From: JALVIU01 sp964462295
GTDB taxonomy: Bacteria > Atribacterota > JALVIU01
Reading direction: 5' to 3'
NCBI GenBank assembly: GCA_964462295.1
Contig: CAYWXH010000021.1
Span: forward strand, 1-26,576
DNA length: 26,576 nt
In this document: positions 1 to 6,700 of the stretch, in pieces
Layout of the letters: each line of letters starts with the position of its first letter
Position numbering within the stretch: the first letter of the stretch is position 1
Program-made: the position numbers and the translations under genes
The notes under the pieces: generated by a model
What the model saw: the letters and a program-made list of their open reading frames with translations, nothing else
The model's database searches: none
What the model was told of the DNA's origin: nothing

Positions 1-61
1 CGCAGTAACAAAGGGAGGGAAAGGCCTTGTAATAACAGAAGCAAGTGGTCCTCGTAATAAC

Positions 62-90
62 AAAAAAGGCGGCCTTTTTTTGGCCGCCTC
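62..90 (-). terminator. Rho-independent terminator of the aldolase operon
   Basis: An 8-bp G+C-rich stem (AGGCGGCC at 67-74, GGCCGCCT at 82-89) with a 7-nt loop is followed on the minus strand by a run of six T (67-62). It lies 16 bases past the aldolase stop codon, so it ends the oxidoreductase-aldolase transcript. On the plus strand no T tract follows, so it acts one way. Confidence 0.9.
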
Positions 91-105
91 AAGAAAGAAA
101 CAAAA

Positions 106-720
106 TTACCATTTTTTGTAGTAATCCTTTTCAAACTGTTTTACATCATATCCCATTGCCTTCACATAGTATATGATCTCTGCAATACTTTCCGTCTGAT
201 AAAGCCACTGAAGTGCCTCTTCCAATGTGTTACCTATAGCAAAGGCACCATGACCTTTTACCATAATTACCTTATAATCCCTTAAGGCATCAGATACCCC
301 CTCTGCAAGTTCTGTTGAACCTGATGCATATTCAAAGGAAAGAACAGGGATCTTATATATATAGTAAGAACCTTCAACATCTATCGGGACAATCTCATCT
401 TGTACAAGGGAAAGAGCTGTTGCCTTTATAAGATGACCATGTACCACAGCAAGTGCCCCTGTTTTTTTAAGGATCGCACGATGTACCCCTATCTCTGTAG
501 ATGCAAGTGCTATACCACTATCATCCTCCTCAAACCCTGTCATTATAATATCTTCTGGCTTTAAAAATCCCAACATAGAGCCACGTCTTGTGATAAAAAT
601 CCTATTTCCAACTCTTAGGCTCATATTCCCACTATGAGAATTATTTAATCCCCGTTCATAAGTGATTCTACCAATTTTTTTAAACTCCTCATAAACATCT
701 CTATATTTTTCCAAGTCCAT
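106..720 (-). CDS. Class II aldolase/adducin-family sugar-phosphate aldolase (L-fuculose-phosphate aldolase-like)
   Basis: A 204-residue protein spanning one class II aldolase/adducin domain. Enzymes of this family cleave L-fuculose-1-phosphate or related sugar phosphates to DHAP and an aldehyde using a zinc ion. The zinc ligands are visible: HGH at 94-96 and a third His at 157 (KGHG). Gly31-Asn32 (SGNMS) fits the phosphate-binding loop, and Glu76 (STEIG) fits the catalytic acid. Length is usual (about 200-215). It starts 9 bases after the oxidoreductase stop codon, with an AGAGGTG ribosome site overlapping that stop, so the two are co-transcribed and probably coupled. The exact sugar phosphate cannot be read from the sequence; fuculose- or rhamnulose-type phosphates are likeliest given the isomerase gene nearby. 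Cytoplasmic; no signal peptide. Confidence 0.88.
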   Translation of the reverse strand: MDLEKYRDVYEEFKKIGRITYERGLNNSHSGNMSLRVGNRIFITRRGSMLGFLKPEDIIMTGFEEDDSGIALASTEIGVHRAILKKTGALAVVHGHLIKATALSLVQDEIVPIDVEGSYYIYKIPVLSFEYASGSTELAEGVSDALRDYKVIMVKGHGAFAIGNTLEEALQWLYQTESIAEIIYYVKAMGYDVKQFEKDYYKKW

Positions 721-729
721 ATTTCACCT

Positions 730-2511
730 CTATTTAGAAAGTCCTAACTCTTTCAATTTCCAATCATAAGGGATACCATTTTCATCCCATCCACGATACT
801 CATAATACTCGTCTAACATCTTATCAAGTTCTACAACCCTCCCTTTAGAAGGTCCAGAAGAAAATGCCTCTTTTAATAGTCTCTTAGGAAGGGTATCGTG
901 CCTTCTATCAAAACCTTCTCTCAGATTAAAGAGCCTTTCAAGATTAAAGATGCGCTCACCAATCTTTACAAGATCCTCACCTTCTACTTCTATACCTGTA
1001 ATTGCAGACAACATCCTTGCCCACAAAAATTCTGTAATAGCAAAAGAGGCAAACTGGCAAACAGTAAGGGAATCAAGGTATGCAGCTACATTCTGTGCCC
1101 GAGCTACGATACTTCCCTTTCCCGTTGCTGCAAATCTGTCTATCCTCTTGGGTGCGCCAAGTACCTCCTGGCCTACCGAATATCCTGCCTTTAGATGACA
1201 TGCGCCACGGGGTGATGTAGCATAACCTAAACCCATACCTTGTGCACCCCTTGGATCATATGCAGAGAAGGTAGATCCCTTTACATGCATAGCATACTCT
1301 TCAGCATTGTATCTTTTTGCAAATTCATATGCACCCTCTGCAAGTTCATCACCTATTCCACGTCTATATGCAATATCCTCTACATACTGAAGAAGTTTAT
1401 CAGTATCACCAAAAGTAATACCCGTATTTTTTATACCCTTATCAGTAAGCTCCATAGCTACCGCAATGGTACCACCAAGGGTTATTGTATCCATACCAAG
1501 GTCATTGGCATAATAATTGGCAAGTATAATTTTACCTAAATCAGATATACCCAAATTAGCACCAAGGGCCCAAACTGTTTCATATTCTGGTCCTTCTCCC
1601 TCTCTATCTCCTACCTTTGTCTTTCTCCCACACTGGATTATACAGCCCCAGCAACCCACCTTTCTTATAAGGTAGTTATGTGCTATAGCTTCACCAGATA
1701 TATCATCTGCACCCTCAAACTGCCCTTCTCTAAAATTCCGTGTAGGGAGCATACCAAATTCATTCATAACATTCACCAATACAGCTGTGCCAAATTTAGG
1801 GAGGGCTTTTGAAGTTATAGGGTTCCCTTTTAAGAGTTTGTTTGCCTCATACACAACTCCTTTTAATCTTTCTTTGTCATAAATCTGAATTCTATTTCTT
1901 CCTTTTGCAATAATTGCTTTTAGGTTCTTGGAGCCCATTACAGCACCTACTCCACCCCTTCCAAATGCCCTAGTTTTATCATTCATAATCGCTGCAAATT
2001 TCACAAGATTTTCACCTGCAGGCCCTATAAGAAGATTTCCAGTAGTTTTTCCATATTTTTCATACACCCAATCTGTGGTCTCTTCTACCCCTTTACCCCA
2101 GAGGTTCTTCGCATCAACTATATTCACATTACCATCAATAATCTCTAAAAGAACAGGTGTATCACTTTTTCCAGAAATTATTACAACATCATATCCTGAA
2201 CTTTTTAAATAATATCCCCATGTGCCACCAAGATTTGAATTAAAGATAGTGCCTGTTAAAGGGGACTTGGTAGTCATACTTGATCTGCCAGGGGTAGGAG
2301 CAGTAGTTCCTGTGAGAGGACCTGTAGAAAATATCAAAATATTATCTGGAGATAGGGGGTCTGTGTTAGGTTTTAATCTATCATATATAATACGGGCTTC
2401 AATACCCCTCCCTCCAATGTAATCCTTTAGCAAATCTTCAGAAAGTTCAAATTCTTTTACCTCTTTAGAGGTCAAATTTATTTCTAAACCTTTACCCATC
2501 CATCCATACAC
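730..2511 (-). CDS. Tungsten-containing aldehyde:ferredoxin oxidoreductase
   Basis: A 593-residue member of the AOR family, full length (about 600 is usual). These cytoplasmic enzymes oxidise aldehydes to carboxylic acids, passing electrons to ferredoxin, and carry a tungsten bis-pterin centre and one [4Fe-4S] cluster. The cluster ligands are Cys287, Cys290 and Cys294 (CWGCIIQC) plus Cys485. A pterin-binding DxxGxD-type motif is at 337-341 (DLGMD). The N-terminal domain opens with the typical GWxGK...DLT-like pattern and contains GRGGVGAVMGSKNLKAI (185-201). The start is GTG, preceded by AAAGGAG; the ATG at codon 5 lies too far from that site, and family alignments begin near this GTG. It is the first gene of a two-gene operon with the aldolase, behind a consensus promoter. 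A role oxidising the aldehyde released by the aldolase (such as lactaldehyde) is inferred, not shown. Confidence 0.93.
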   Translation of the reverse strand: MYGWMGKGLEINLTSKEVKEFELSEDLLKDYIGGRGIEARIIYDRLKPNTDPLSPDNILIFSTGPLTGTTAPTPGRSSMTTKSPLTGTIFNSNLGGTWGYYLKSSGYDVVIISGKSDTPVLLEIIDGNVNIVDAKNLWGKGVEETTDWVYEKYGKTTGNLLIGPAGENLVKFAAIMNDKTRAFGRGGVGAVMGSKNLKAIIAKGRNRIQIYDKERLKGVVYEANKLLKGNPITSKALPKFGTAVLVNVMNEFGMLPTRNFREGQFEGADDISGEAIAHNYLIRKVGCWGCIIQCGRKTKVGDREGEGPEYETVWALGANLGISDLGKIILANYYANDLGMDTITLGGTIAVAMELTDKGIKNTGITFGDTDKLLQYVEDIAYRRGIGDELAEGAYEFAKRYNAEEYAMHVKGSTFSAYDPRGAQGMGLGYATSPRGACHLKAGYSVGQEVLGAPKRIDRFAATGKGSIVARAQNVAAYLDSLTVCQFASFAITEFLWARMLSAITGIEVEGEDLVKIGERIFNLERLFNLREGFDRRHDTLPKRLLKEAFSSGPSKGRVVELDKMLDEYYEYRGWDENGIPYDWKLKELGLSK

Positions 2512-2571
2512 TTTCCCTACTCCTTTCCAAAAATGATTTTTTGTTCACCCAATGAGCTTTTTCTTGTTTAA

Positions 2572-2600
2572 ATTATAACATTTAGGAAAAGACTTGTCAA
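2572..2600 (-). promoter_or_regulatory. Sigma-70-type promoter for the oxidoreductase-aldolase operon
   Basis: On the minus strand the sequence reads TTGACA (2600-2595), a 17-base spacer, then TATAAT (2577-2572): a full-consensus promoter. Transcription should start near 2565, leaving a leader of about 50 bases before the GTG at 2511. Confidence 0.88.
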
Positions 2601-2645
2601 TAATTTGCCATCATTTAGAAAAAGTATCTGTTTTTTTCTTTACCC

Positions 2646-2675
2646 TTGTAAAAACCCAATTTTTTATATTATAAT
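2646..2675 (+). promoter_or_regulatory. Sigma-70-type promoter for the isomerase-ParA operon
   Basis: TTGTAA (2646-2651), an 18-base spacer and TATAAT (2670-2675) lie 38 bases before the isomerase start. The minus-strand promoter for the oxidoreductase is only 45 bases away, so the two units share one compact divergent control region. I found no clear operator palindrome between them. Confidence 0.72.
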
Positions 2676-2713
2676 ATTATAAAAGGTGTTATCAAATTTA
2701 AAGGGGTGATACA

Positions 2714-4171
2714 ATGAAAATAGGAATAATCTCTTTTACAGATGGGAGAAAAAGGGTCTTTGAACGTACACGAAAGATATGTTTCGATTTTCAAAGAAAA
2801 ATTGCAGAGTATTTTAAAAATAAGGGGCATGAAGTATTGGAGGGGGATGAAATAGTATGGAATTGGAAGACTGCAAGAGAACAGGCAGAACGTATAAATA
2901 ACTTCTCTCCCGATATAGTAGTCTTTAACTTCTCTGTATGGTCTTTTCCTGATCTTACCGCACAGGTAGCTATAAGGATTGATGCACCAATACTATTTAT
3001 TGGAAATATAAACCCCTCACACCCAGGATGGGTAGCATTTTTTGCAAGTGCAGGAACACTTGATGAGATTGGCATCCCTTATGGGAGGGTGCTTGGTGAT
3101 ATAAACGAGAAAGATGTACAGGAAAAGATAGAGATATTCTTAAAAGAGCATGACCCAGATGCAAGAAGAAGAGGTATTGAGGCAGCAGAGAAACTCTTTG
3201 GTATGAGATATGGAGAATTTGATGGGCCATCTATGGGTATGTACACAGGTCATGTGGATCCAAGTCAGTGGATGGAACAGTTGGGAGTACATGTATATCA
3301 TAGGGGACAGCTCCACCTCGCAGAACTTGCAAAAAGAATAGATGAAAAAAGGGTAAAAAAGGGCCTTGAATGGTTAGAATCTGTAGCAGGTGAGATAAAG
3401 TGGGATGGAAAAATGCTTACCCCAGGGCTCGATGGTACCCTTGCAAGGCAGATAAGACTATATCTTGCCATAAAAGATTTTGTAAAAGAAGAAGGGATAG
3501 ATTTCTTAGGGCTTACAGGGCAGCTTGATTTTACAGAATGGGAAAACCACTGTACAATGGATATTCCAGAGGCCCTATTAAATGATACTGCAGACTGGGA
3601 AGATGAACATAAAGAACCAATAATTACTGCAACAGAGTGTGATAGTAATGGTGCCTTAACTATGAAAATATTAAATCTTCTATCTGGTACCCCAATTCTC
3701 TTTGCAGACCTCAGACATTACCACAAAGAACTTGACCTCTTTGACCTTGTAAATTCTGGACAACATGCCCCATGGTTTGCAAAAAGAAGTAATGACTATA
3801 GAGAAAATTGGAAAGAAGTCACCCTCTATCCCGCATCCGAATTCTATTTTAGAGGCGGAGGGGCATCTGTTGCATTTTATGGGGCACCTGCAGATATGGT
3901 AACATATGCAAGGATAGTAAGGGTTGAGGGGCAATTTGTAATGCATATATTCACTGGAAGCTTTGTAGAACTTCCGAAGGATAAGATGGAAGAACTTGCG
4001 AAAGAGACAACTTATGAGTGGCCTCATATTTTCGCAAAATTTGATGTAGATTATAAAAATTTTGTAGAGACATTTTCTGCAAATCATATACATGCCGCAG
4101 TGGGATATTATGTACCTGAGCTTATTGCTGTGTGTGAAACTCTCGGCATCAAGCCGATAGTCATAAGGTAG
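2714..4171 (+). CDS. L-fucose/L-arabinose isomerase family protein
   Basis: A 485-residue protein resembling the FucI/AraA isomerase superfamily, which interconverts aldoses and ketoses using a divalent metal (Mn2+). Three family ligand positions can be proposed: Glu308 (TATECD), Asp332 (FADLRHYH) and His458 (SANHIH). The N-terminal part (1-150) looks like the Rossmann-like domains that precede the catalytic core. It is shorter than E. coli FucI (about 590) and close to AraA (about 500). AAGGGGTGATACA upstream is a good ribosome site. It is divergent from the aldolase and oxidoreductase genes and 4 bases before the ParA-type gene. An L-fucose, D-arabinose or L-rhamnose-like substrate is plausible; no sugar kinase is seen in the window. 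Family assignment is firm, substrate unknown. Confidence 0.82.
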   Translation: MKIGIISFTDGRKRVFERTRKICFDFQRKIAEYFKNKGHEVLEGDEIVWNWKTAREQAERINNFSPDIVVFNFSVWSFPDLTAQVAIRIDAPILFIGNINPSHPGWVAFFASAGTLDEIGIPYGRVLGDINEKDVQEKIEIFLKEHDPDARRRGIEAAEKLFGMRYGEFDGPSMGMYTGHVDPSQWMEQLGVHVYHRGQLHLAELAKRIDEKRVKKGLEWLESVAGEIKWDGKMLTPGLDGTLARQIRLYLAIKDFVKEEGIDFLGLTGQLDFTEWENHCTMDIPEALLNDTADWEDEHKEPIITATECDSNGALTMKILNLLSGTPILFADLRHYHKELDLFDLVNSGQHAPWFAKRSNDYRENWKEVTLYPASEFYFRGGGASVAFYGAPADMVTYARIVRVEGQFVMHIFTGSFVELPKDKMEELAKETTYEWPHIFAKFDVDYKNFVETFSANHIHAAVGYYVPELIAVCETLGIKPIVIR

Positions 4172-4175
4172 AAAG

Positions 4176-5174
4176 ATGAGCAAAAAAGAATTAATGAATC
4201 TACAGGAAGGGGCAAAATATCTAGGTATATCCCCTCAGACATTAGAGGTATATATAAAGATCGGCCTTATTCCCGCTGTGCGCACTAAAAATGACTGGAA
4301 TATAAAGAGAAAAGATCTAGATGAATGGTTAAAAAGAGAGATCACAAGAGAAGATACAAGTAAAAATGTAAAAATCCCAAATCCTGTAATAACATTTGCA
4401 AATCAAAAAGGTGGTGTGGGAAAAAGTACAAGTGCAATAAATCTGGGGGCAGGCATGGCCCTAAATGGATACAAGGTACTTATTATTGATCTTGATATCC
4501 AGTGTAATGCTACACATGCACTATATAGGGAGTTGGAAGATGATGAAAAAAGCCTAACTGATGTAATCTTAGGAAAAGAAGATATAAGCACAATAATAAC
4601 TGAGACACATACCAAAAACCTATATATCGCCCCTGCAGGCGAAAGTCTCTCACTTGTAGATGTAGAACTTGCACAAACTACAAATGGAGACCTCTCAAGG
4701 CTTATTGCAGCACTTGAAAATCCTATAACAGAATTTTTCGATTTTATTATTATAGATACTGCACCGTATCTGGGACTTCTTACCTTAAATGCCATGGCCG
4801 CATCTGATTATATAATAGTACCTGTAGCATGTGAATACTTCCCCCTTATAGGTATAAAATGGCTCCTAAAATCTATACAAAAGGTAAGGGAACTTACCCA
4901 GAGAGATATAGAAATATTAGGATATCTTATCACTATGTATGACGGAAGGGAAAGGATCACAAAGATTGTCGAAGAGATCTTACATGATCAATTTGGAGAT
5001 AAGGTATTTAATACAAAAATAAGAAAAAATACAAGGATAAAAGCACTTCCATTAGAGAGAAAGACCATATTTGAATATGAGAATATGAATTCGGCAGGAT
5101 ACAGAGACTACCTATACTTTACAAATGAAGTATTGGAAAGACTTGGGTATAGTATAAAAAAAGAAGAGGGATAG
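4176..5174 (+). CDS. ParA/MinD-type ATPase with N-terminal excisionase-like HTH domain
   Basis: A 332-residue protein in two parts. Residues 6-56 form a MerR/excisionase-type helix-turn-helix (NLQEGAKYLGISPQTLEVYIK, then an R-rich wing). Residues 70-330 are a ParA-family P-loop ATPase with deviant Walker A KGGVGKST (78-85; signature Lys78, Lys83), Walker A' DLD (105-107) and Walker B IIIDTAP (191-197). Such ATPases form ATP dimers on DNA and segregate plasmids or chromosomes or position large complexes. No ParB gene or parS-like repeats adjoin it. It starts 4 bases after the isomerase stop, with only a weak AAGGTAG ribosome site; codon 7 (ATG) is an alternative start. Its stop codon lies inside the terminator hairpin shared with speE. 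Family certain; the cargo and the reason for pairing with a sugar isomerase are unknown. Confidence 0.88.
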   Translation: MSKKELMNLQEGAKYLGISPQTLEVYIKIGLIPAVRTKNDWNIKRKDLDEWLKREITREDTSKNVKIPNPVITFANQKGGVGKSTSAINLGAGMALNGYKVLIIDLDIQCNATHALYRELEDDEKSLTDVILGKEDISTIITETHTKNLYIAPAGESLSLVDVELAQTTNGDLSRLIAALENPITEFFDFIIIDTAPYLGLLTLNAMAASDYIIVPVACEYFPLIGIKWLLKSIQKVRELTQRDIEILGYLITMYDGRERITKIVEEILHDQFGDKVFNTKIRKNTRIKALPLERKTIFEYENMNSAGYRDYLYFTNEVLERLGYSIKKEEG

Positions 5175-5189
5175 TTATCCCTCTTCTTT
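5160..5189. terminator. Bidirectional terminator formed by the two convergent gene ends
   Basis: A perfect 14-bp inverted repeat (arms 5160-5173 and 5176-5189, AAAGAAGAGGGATA and its complement) is centred on the abutting stop codons of the ParA-type gene (5172-5174) and speE (5175-5177). On the minus strand a T run follows (complement of 5162-5156), giving a strong terminator for speDE. On the plus strand only TTT then AATATA follows, so termination there is weaker. Confidence 0.85.
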
Positions 5190-6014
5190 AATATATCTTG
5201 GAAGTGCAAAAAATGCCTTATGGATCTCAGGATAATAAATTTTGGTATCCATCCCTTCAAATCTTTTCAAAATCTTTCCCTCATCTACCATAAGGGGGTC
5301 ATGTTTTAGAGAACCCATGGTAAATGACCATGTAGCACCAGGATATGTATAAACTACAGTAAGATATTGTCTTACAATAGGGAATACTTCTCTAAAGGTC
5401 TTTCTAATATCTTTTACAAATTGAGGGCTAAAAAGGGGGGATTCGGTCTGTTCTACCATAAGGCCATCTTCATTTAAAATTTTCTTTATGTTTTCATAGA
5501 ACTCTTTTTCAAAAAGGACTACAGCAGGACCCACAGGATCAGGGGAATCTACTATAACAACATCATATCTCTTATCTGTCTCTTTCACATATTTGGCACC
5601 ATCTTGGAAGATAATAGTTGCCCTTTTATCGTCAAATCCCTTACTCAAAGAGGGCATGTGTTTCCTACACTCTCTCACCACAACCTCATCAATCTCCACA
5701 AGGTCTACACTCTCTACAGATCTATGTTTTAAAACCTCCCTTACGGTGCCACCATCTCCACCACCTACAACAAGGACATGTCTTGGATTAGGATGTGTAA
5801 ACAGAGGAATATGCACTAAGGCCTCATGGTAGTAGGCCTCATCTTTTTCTGTAGTTTGGTAAGTATTATCTAATACAAGTACCTTTCCGAGGGAATACGT
5901 GTCAAGGATCTGGATCTCCTGATATTTCGATCTGCCAGAGAATAAAACATCCTTGACACGTACAGTAAGACCAGAATGTTCTTCCTGTCGTTCAGTAAAC
6001 CATATTTCAGTCAT
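5175..6014 (-). CDS. speE: Spermidine synthase (polyamine aminopropyltransferase)
   Basis: A 279-residue aminopropyltransferase, usual length. It moves the aminopropyl group from decarboxylated S-adenosylmethionine to putrescine (or a related amine), giving spermidine and methylthioadenosine. The nucleotide-binding loop GGGDGG is at 84-89, the acidic end of the next strand at Glu107, and the active-site motif DSPDP at 156-160. YYHEALVHIP (61-70) is the conserved gate region, and a small beta domain occupies about 1-50. Its ATG overlaps the speD stop as ATGA, so translation is coupled. Thermophile homologues sometimes use agmatine or longer amines; substrate choice cannot be read here. It ends in the hairpin shared with the ParA-type gene. 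Cytoplasmic. Confidence 0.95.
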   Translation of the reverse strand: MTEIWFTERQEEHSGLTVRVKDVLFSGRSKYQEIQILDTYSLGKVLVLDNTYQTTEKDEAYYHEALVHIPLFTHPNPRHVLVVGGGDGGTVREVLKHRSVESVDLVEIDEVVVRECRKHMPSLSKGFDDKRATIIFQDGAKYVKETDKRYDVVIVDSPDPVGPAVVLFEKEFYENIKKILNEDGLMVEQTESPLFSPQFVKDIRKTFREVFPIVRQYLTVVYTYPGATWSFTMGSLKHDPLMVDEGKILKRFEGMDTKIYYPEIHKAFFALPRYIKEEG

Positions 6015-6364
6015 TTAGGGGTTACTCCTCTCTTTAGATTTACAATATCTATATGTTTAGGTTTTAAATATTTTTCAAAAACAGGAACGGCCTCCCCTGG
6101 CTTTACATCATCACCACAGGTGAATACATCCAGGGCTGCATAGCCATGCTCTGGCCATGTATGTATGGATATATGAGATTCTGCCAAAACAGCAACACCT
6201 GTAACACCTTGAGGAGAAAATTTGTGCATGTTAATCTTAAGTAGAGTAGCTTTAGATGCCTCAACCCCTTCTAAAAGCATCTTTGTAACAAGTTCTTCGG
6301 AATCAAGTGCCTTAGGATCACAGCCCCAAAGTTCGAGTATAATGTGTTCACCTAAATGCTTCAT
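6011..6364 (-). CDS. speD: S-adenosylmethionine decarboxylase proenzyme, class 1B
   Basis: A 117-residue proenzyme that cleaves itself to create a pyruvoyl cofactor and makes decarboxylated AdoMet for SpeE. The processing site is Glu62-Ser63 (LAESHISIHTWPE), with His68 and Cys83 (FTCGD) as the processing and catalytic residues. These fall at the same numbers as in the Thermotoga maritima enzyme if translation starts at this ATG. An in-frame ATG 18 bases earlier (6382) has no ribosome site, whereas this one follows AAAGGGGTG at good spacing. First gene of speDE, with a 4-base overlap into speE. Expression is likely controlled by the long structured leader upstream, where this ribosome site can be paired away. 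Confidence 0.94.
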   Translation of the reverse strand: MKHLGEHIILELWGCDPKALDSEELVTKMLLEGVEASKATLLKINMHKFSPQGVTGVAVLAESHISIHTWPEHGYAALDVFTCGDDVKPGEAVPVFEKYLKPKHIDIVNLKRGVTPK

Positions 6365-6500
6365 TGTAATCACCCCTTTCATAGTTATTCTTTGTAATAC
6401 AACAAGAGATCCTTACAAGAAGGCATGAAAGGAGGGTAAGCCAGAGGATAGAAAAAGAAGAGTACTGCCACATATCAAAATTTGTAATACTCTTTTTCAT
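6348..6500 (-). CDS. Possible 50-residue leader ORF overlapping the speD start
   Basis: An ATG at 6500 opens a 50-codon frame ending with TGA at 6348, overlapping the first 17 bases of speD in another frame. The product would begin MKKSITNFDM, contain one hydrophobic segment (about residues 15-35, rich in Leu, Ser and Cys) and end in a polar tail. The nearest ribosome-site-like sequence, AAGGAG, is about 20 bases upstream, too far for normal use. The start codon sits in a bulge of a predicted hairpin. It could be a regulatory leader peptide for the polyamine operon, or a chance frame; pyrimidine-rich DNA tends to read as hydrophobic. Confidence 0.28.
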   Translation of the reverse strand: MKKSITNFDMWQYSSFSILWLTLLSCLLVRISCCITKNNYERGDYNEAFR

Positions 6501-6516
6501 TCTTTTTTAGCTATCC
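6373..6516 (-). promoter_or_regulatory. Structured 5' leader of speDE with potential anti-SD helix
   Basis: The predicted untranslated leader is about 180 bases. Element A is a hairpin on the minus strand. GGATAG (6516-6511), AAAAAG (6507-6502) and AAGAGTA (6494-6488) pair with TACTCTT, CTTTTT and CTATCC (6464-6446), giving 19 bp. All bulged bases are on the 5' side, and one bulge holds the ATG at 6500. Element B is CTCCTTTCAT (6434-6425), which can pair over 10 bp (one G-U) with ATGAAAGGGG (6382-6373), covering the speD ribosome site. A 5-bp CTTAC/GTAAG hairpin (6440-6436 with 6416-6412) would compete with it. Pairing is by eye; no known riboswitch class was recognised. Confidence 0.5.
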
Positions 6517-6553
6517 CGCTCCTTTCCTATAATTTTATTTTCAACGCCCAAAT

Positions 6554-6582
6554 ATTGTACAACTTTTTAAAGGATTTGTAAA
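6554..6582 (-). promoter_or_regulatory. Sigma-70-type promoter for speDE
   Basis: On the minus strand TTTACA (6582-6577), a 17-base spacer and TACAAT (6559-6554) match the consensus at five of six positions each. The predicted start near 6547 leaves about 180 bases of leader before speD, unusually long for this window. Confidence 0.75.
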
Positions 6583-6620
6583 TAGTTTTAGTAAAAATTT
6601 TTAAATAAATTTTAAATATG

Positions 6621-6642
6621 AAAAATACTGAAAAATCAGTAT
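6621..6642 (-). terminator. Probable rho-independent terminator after the 588-residue orphan gene
   Basis: ATACTGA (6642-6636 on the minus strand), a TTTT loop, TCAGTAT (6631-6625) and a short T run (to 6621) form a 7-bp hairpin about 60 bases past the upstream stop codon. The stem is A+T-rich and the T run short, so strength is uncertain. It separates that gene from the speD promoter. Confidence 0.6.
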
Positions 6643-6700
6643 ATCTACCTATAAAATTCGAAAAATAAAAACATACTTATCATATTTTAAGGACTATATT

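Noticed and set aside
2..121. Open frame at the left edge on the plus strand (begins AVTKGGKGLVITEASG) that could be the 3' end of a gene.
   Set aside because: Codon use is gene-like in the first 60 bases, but the frame continues through the terminator stem and into the aldolase gene before stopping at 121. With so short a piece and no recognisable family I cannot support it.
6364..6382. Upstream ATG (6382) as speD start.
   Set aside because: No ribosome site precedes it, and the residue numbers of the processing site match Thermotoga maritima SpeD only with the ATG at 6364. The AUG at 6382 instead lies in the anti-SD pairing region.
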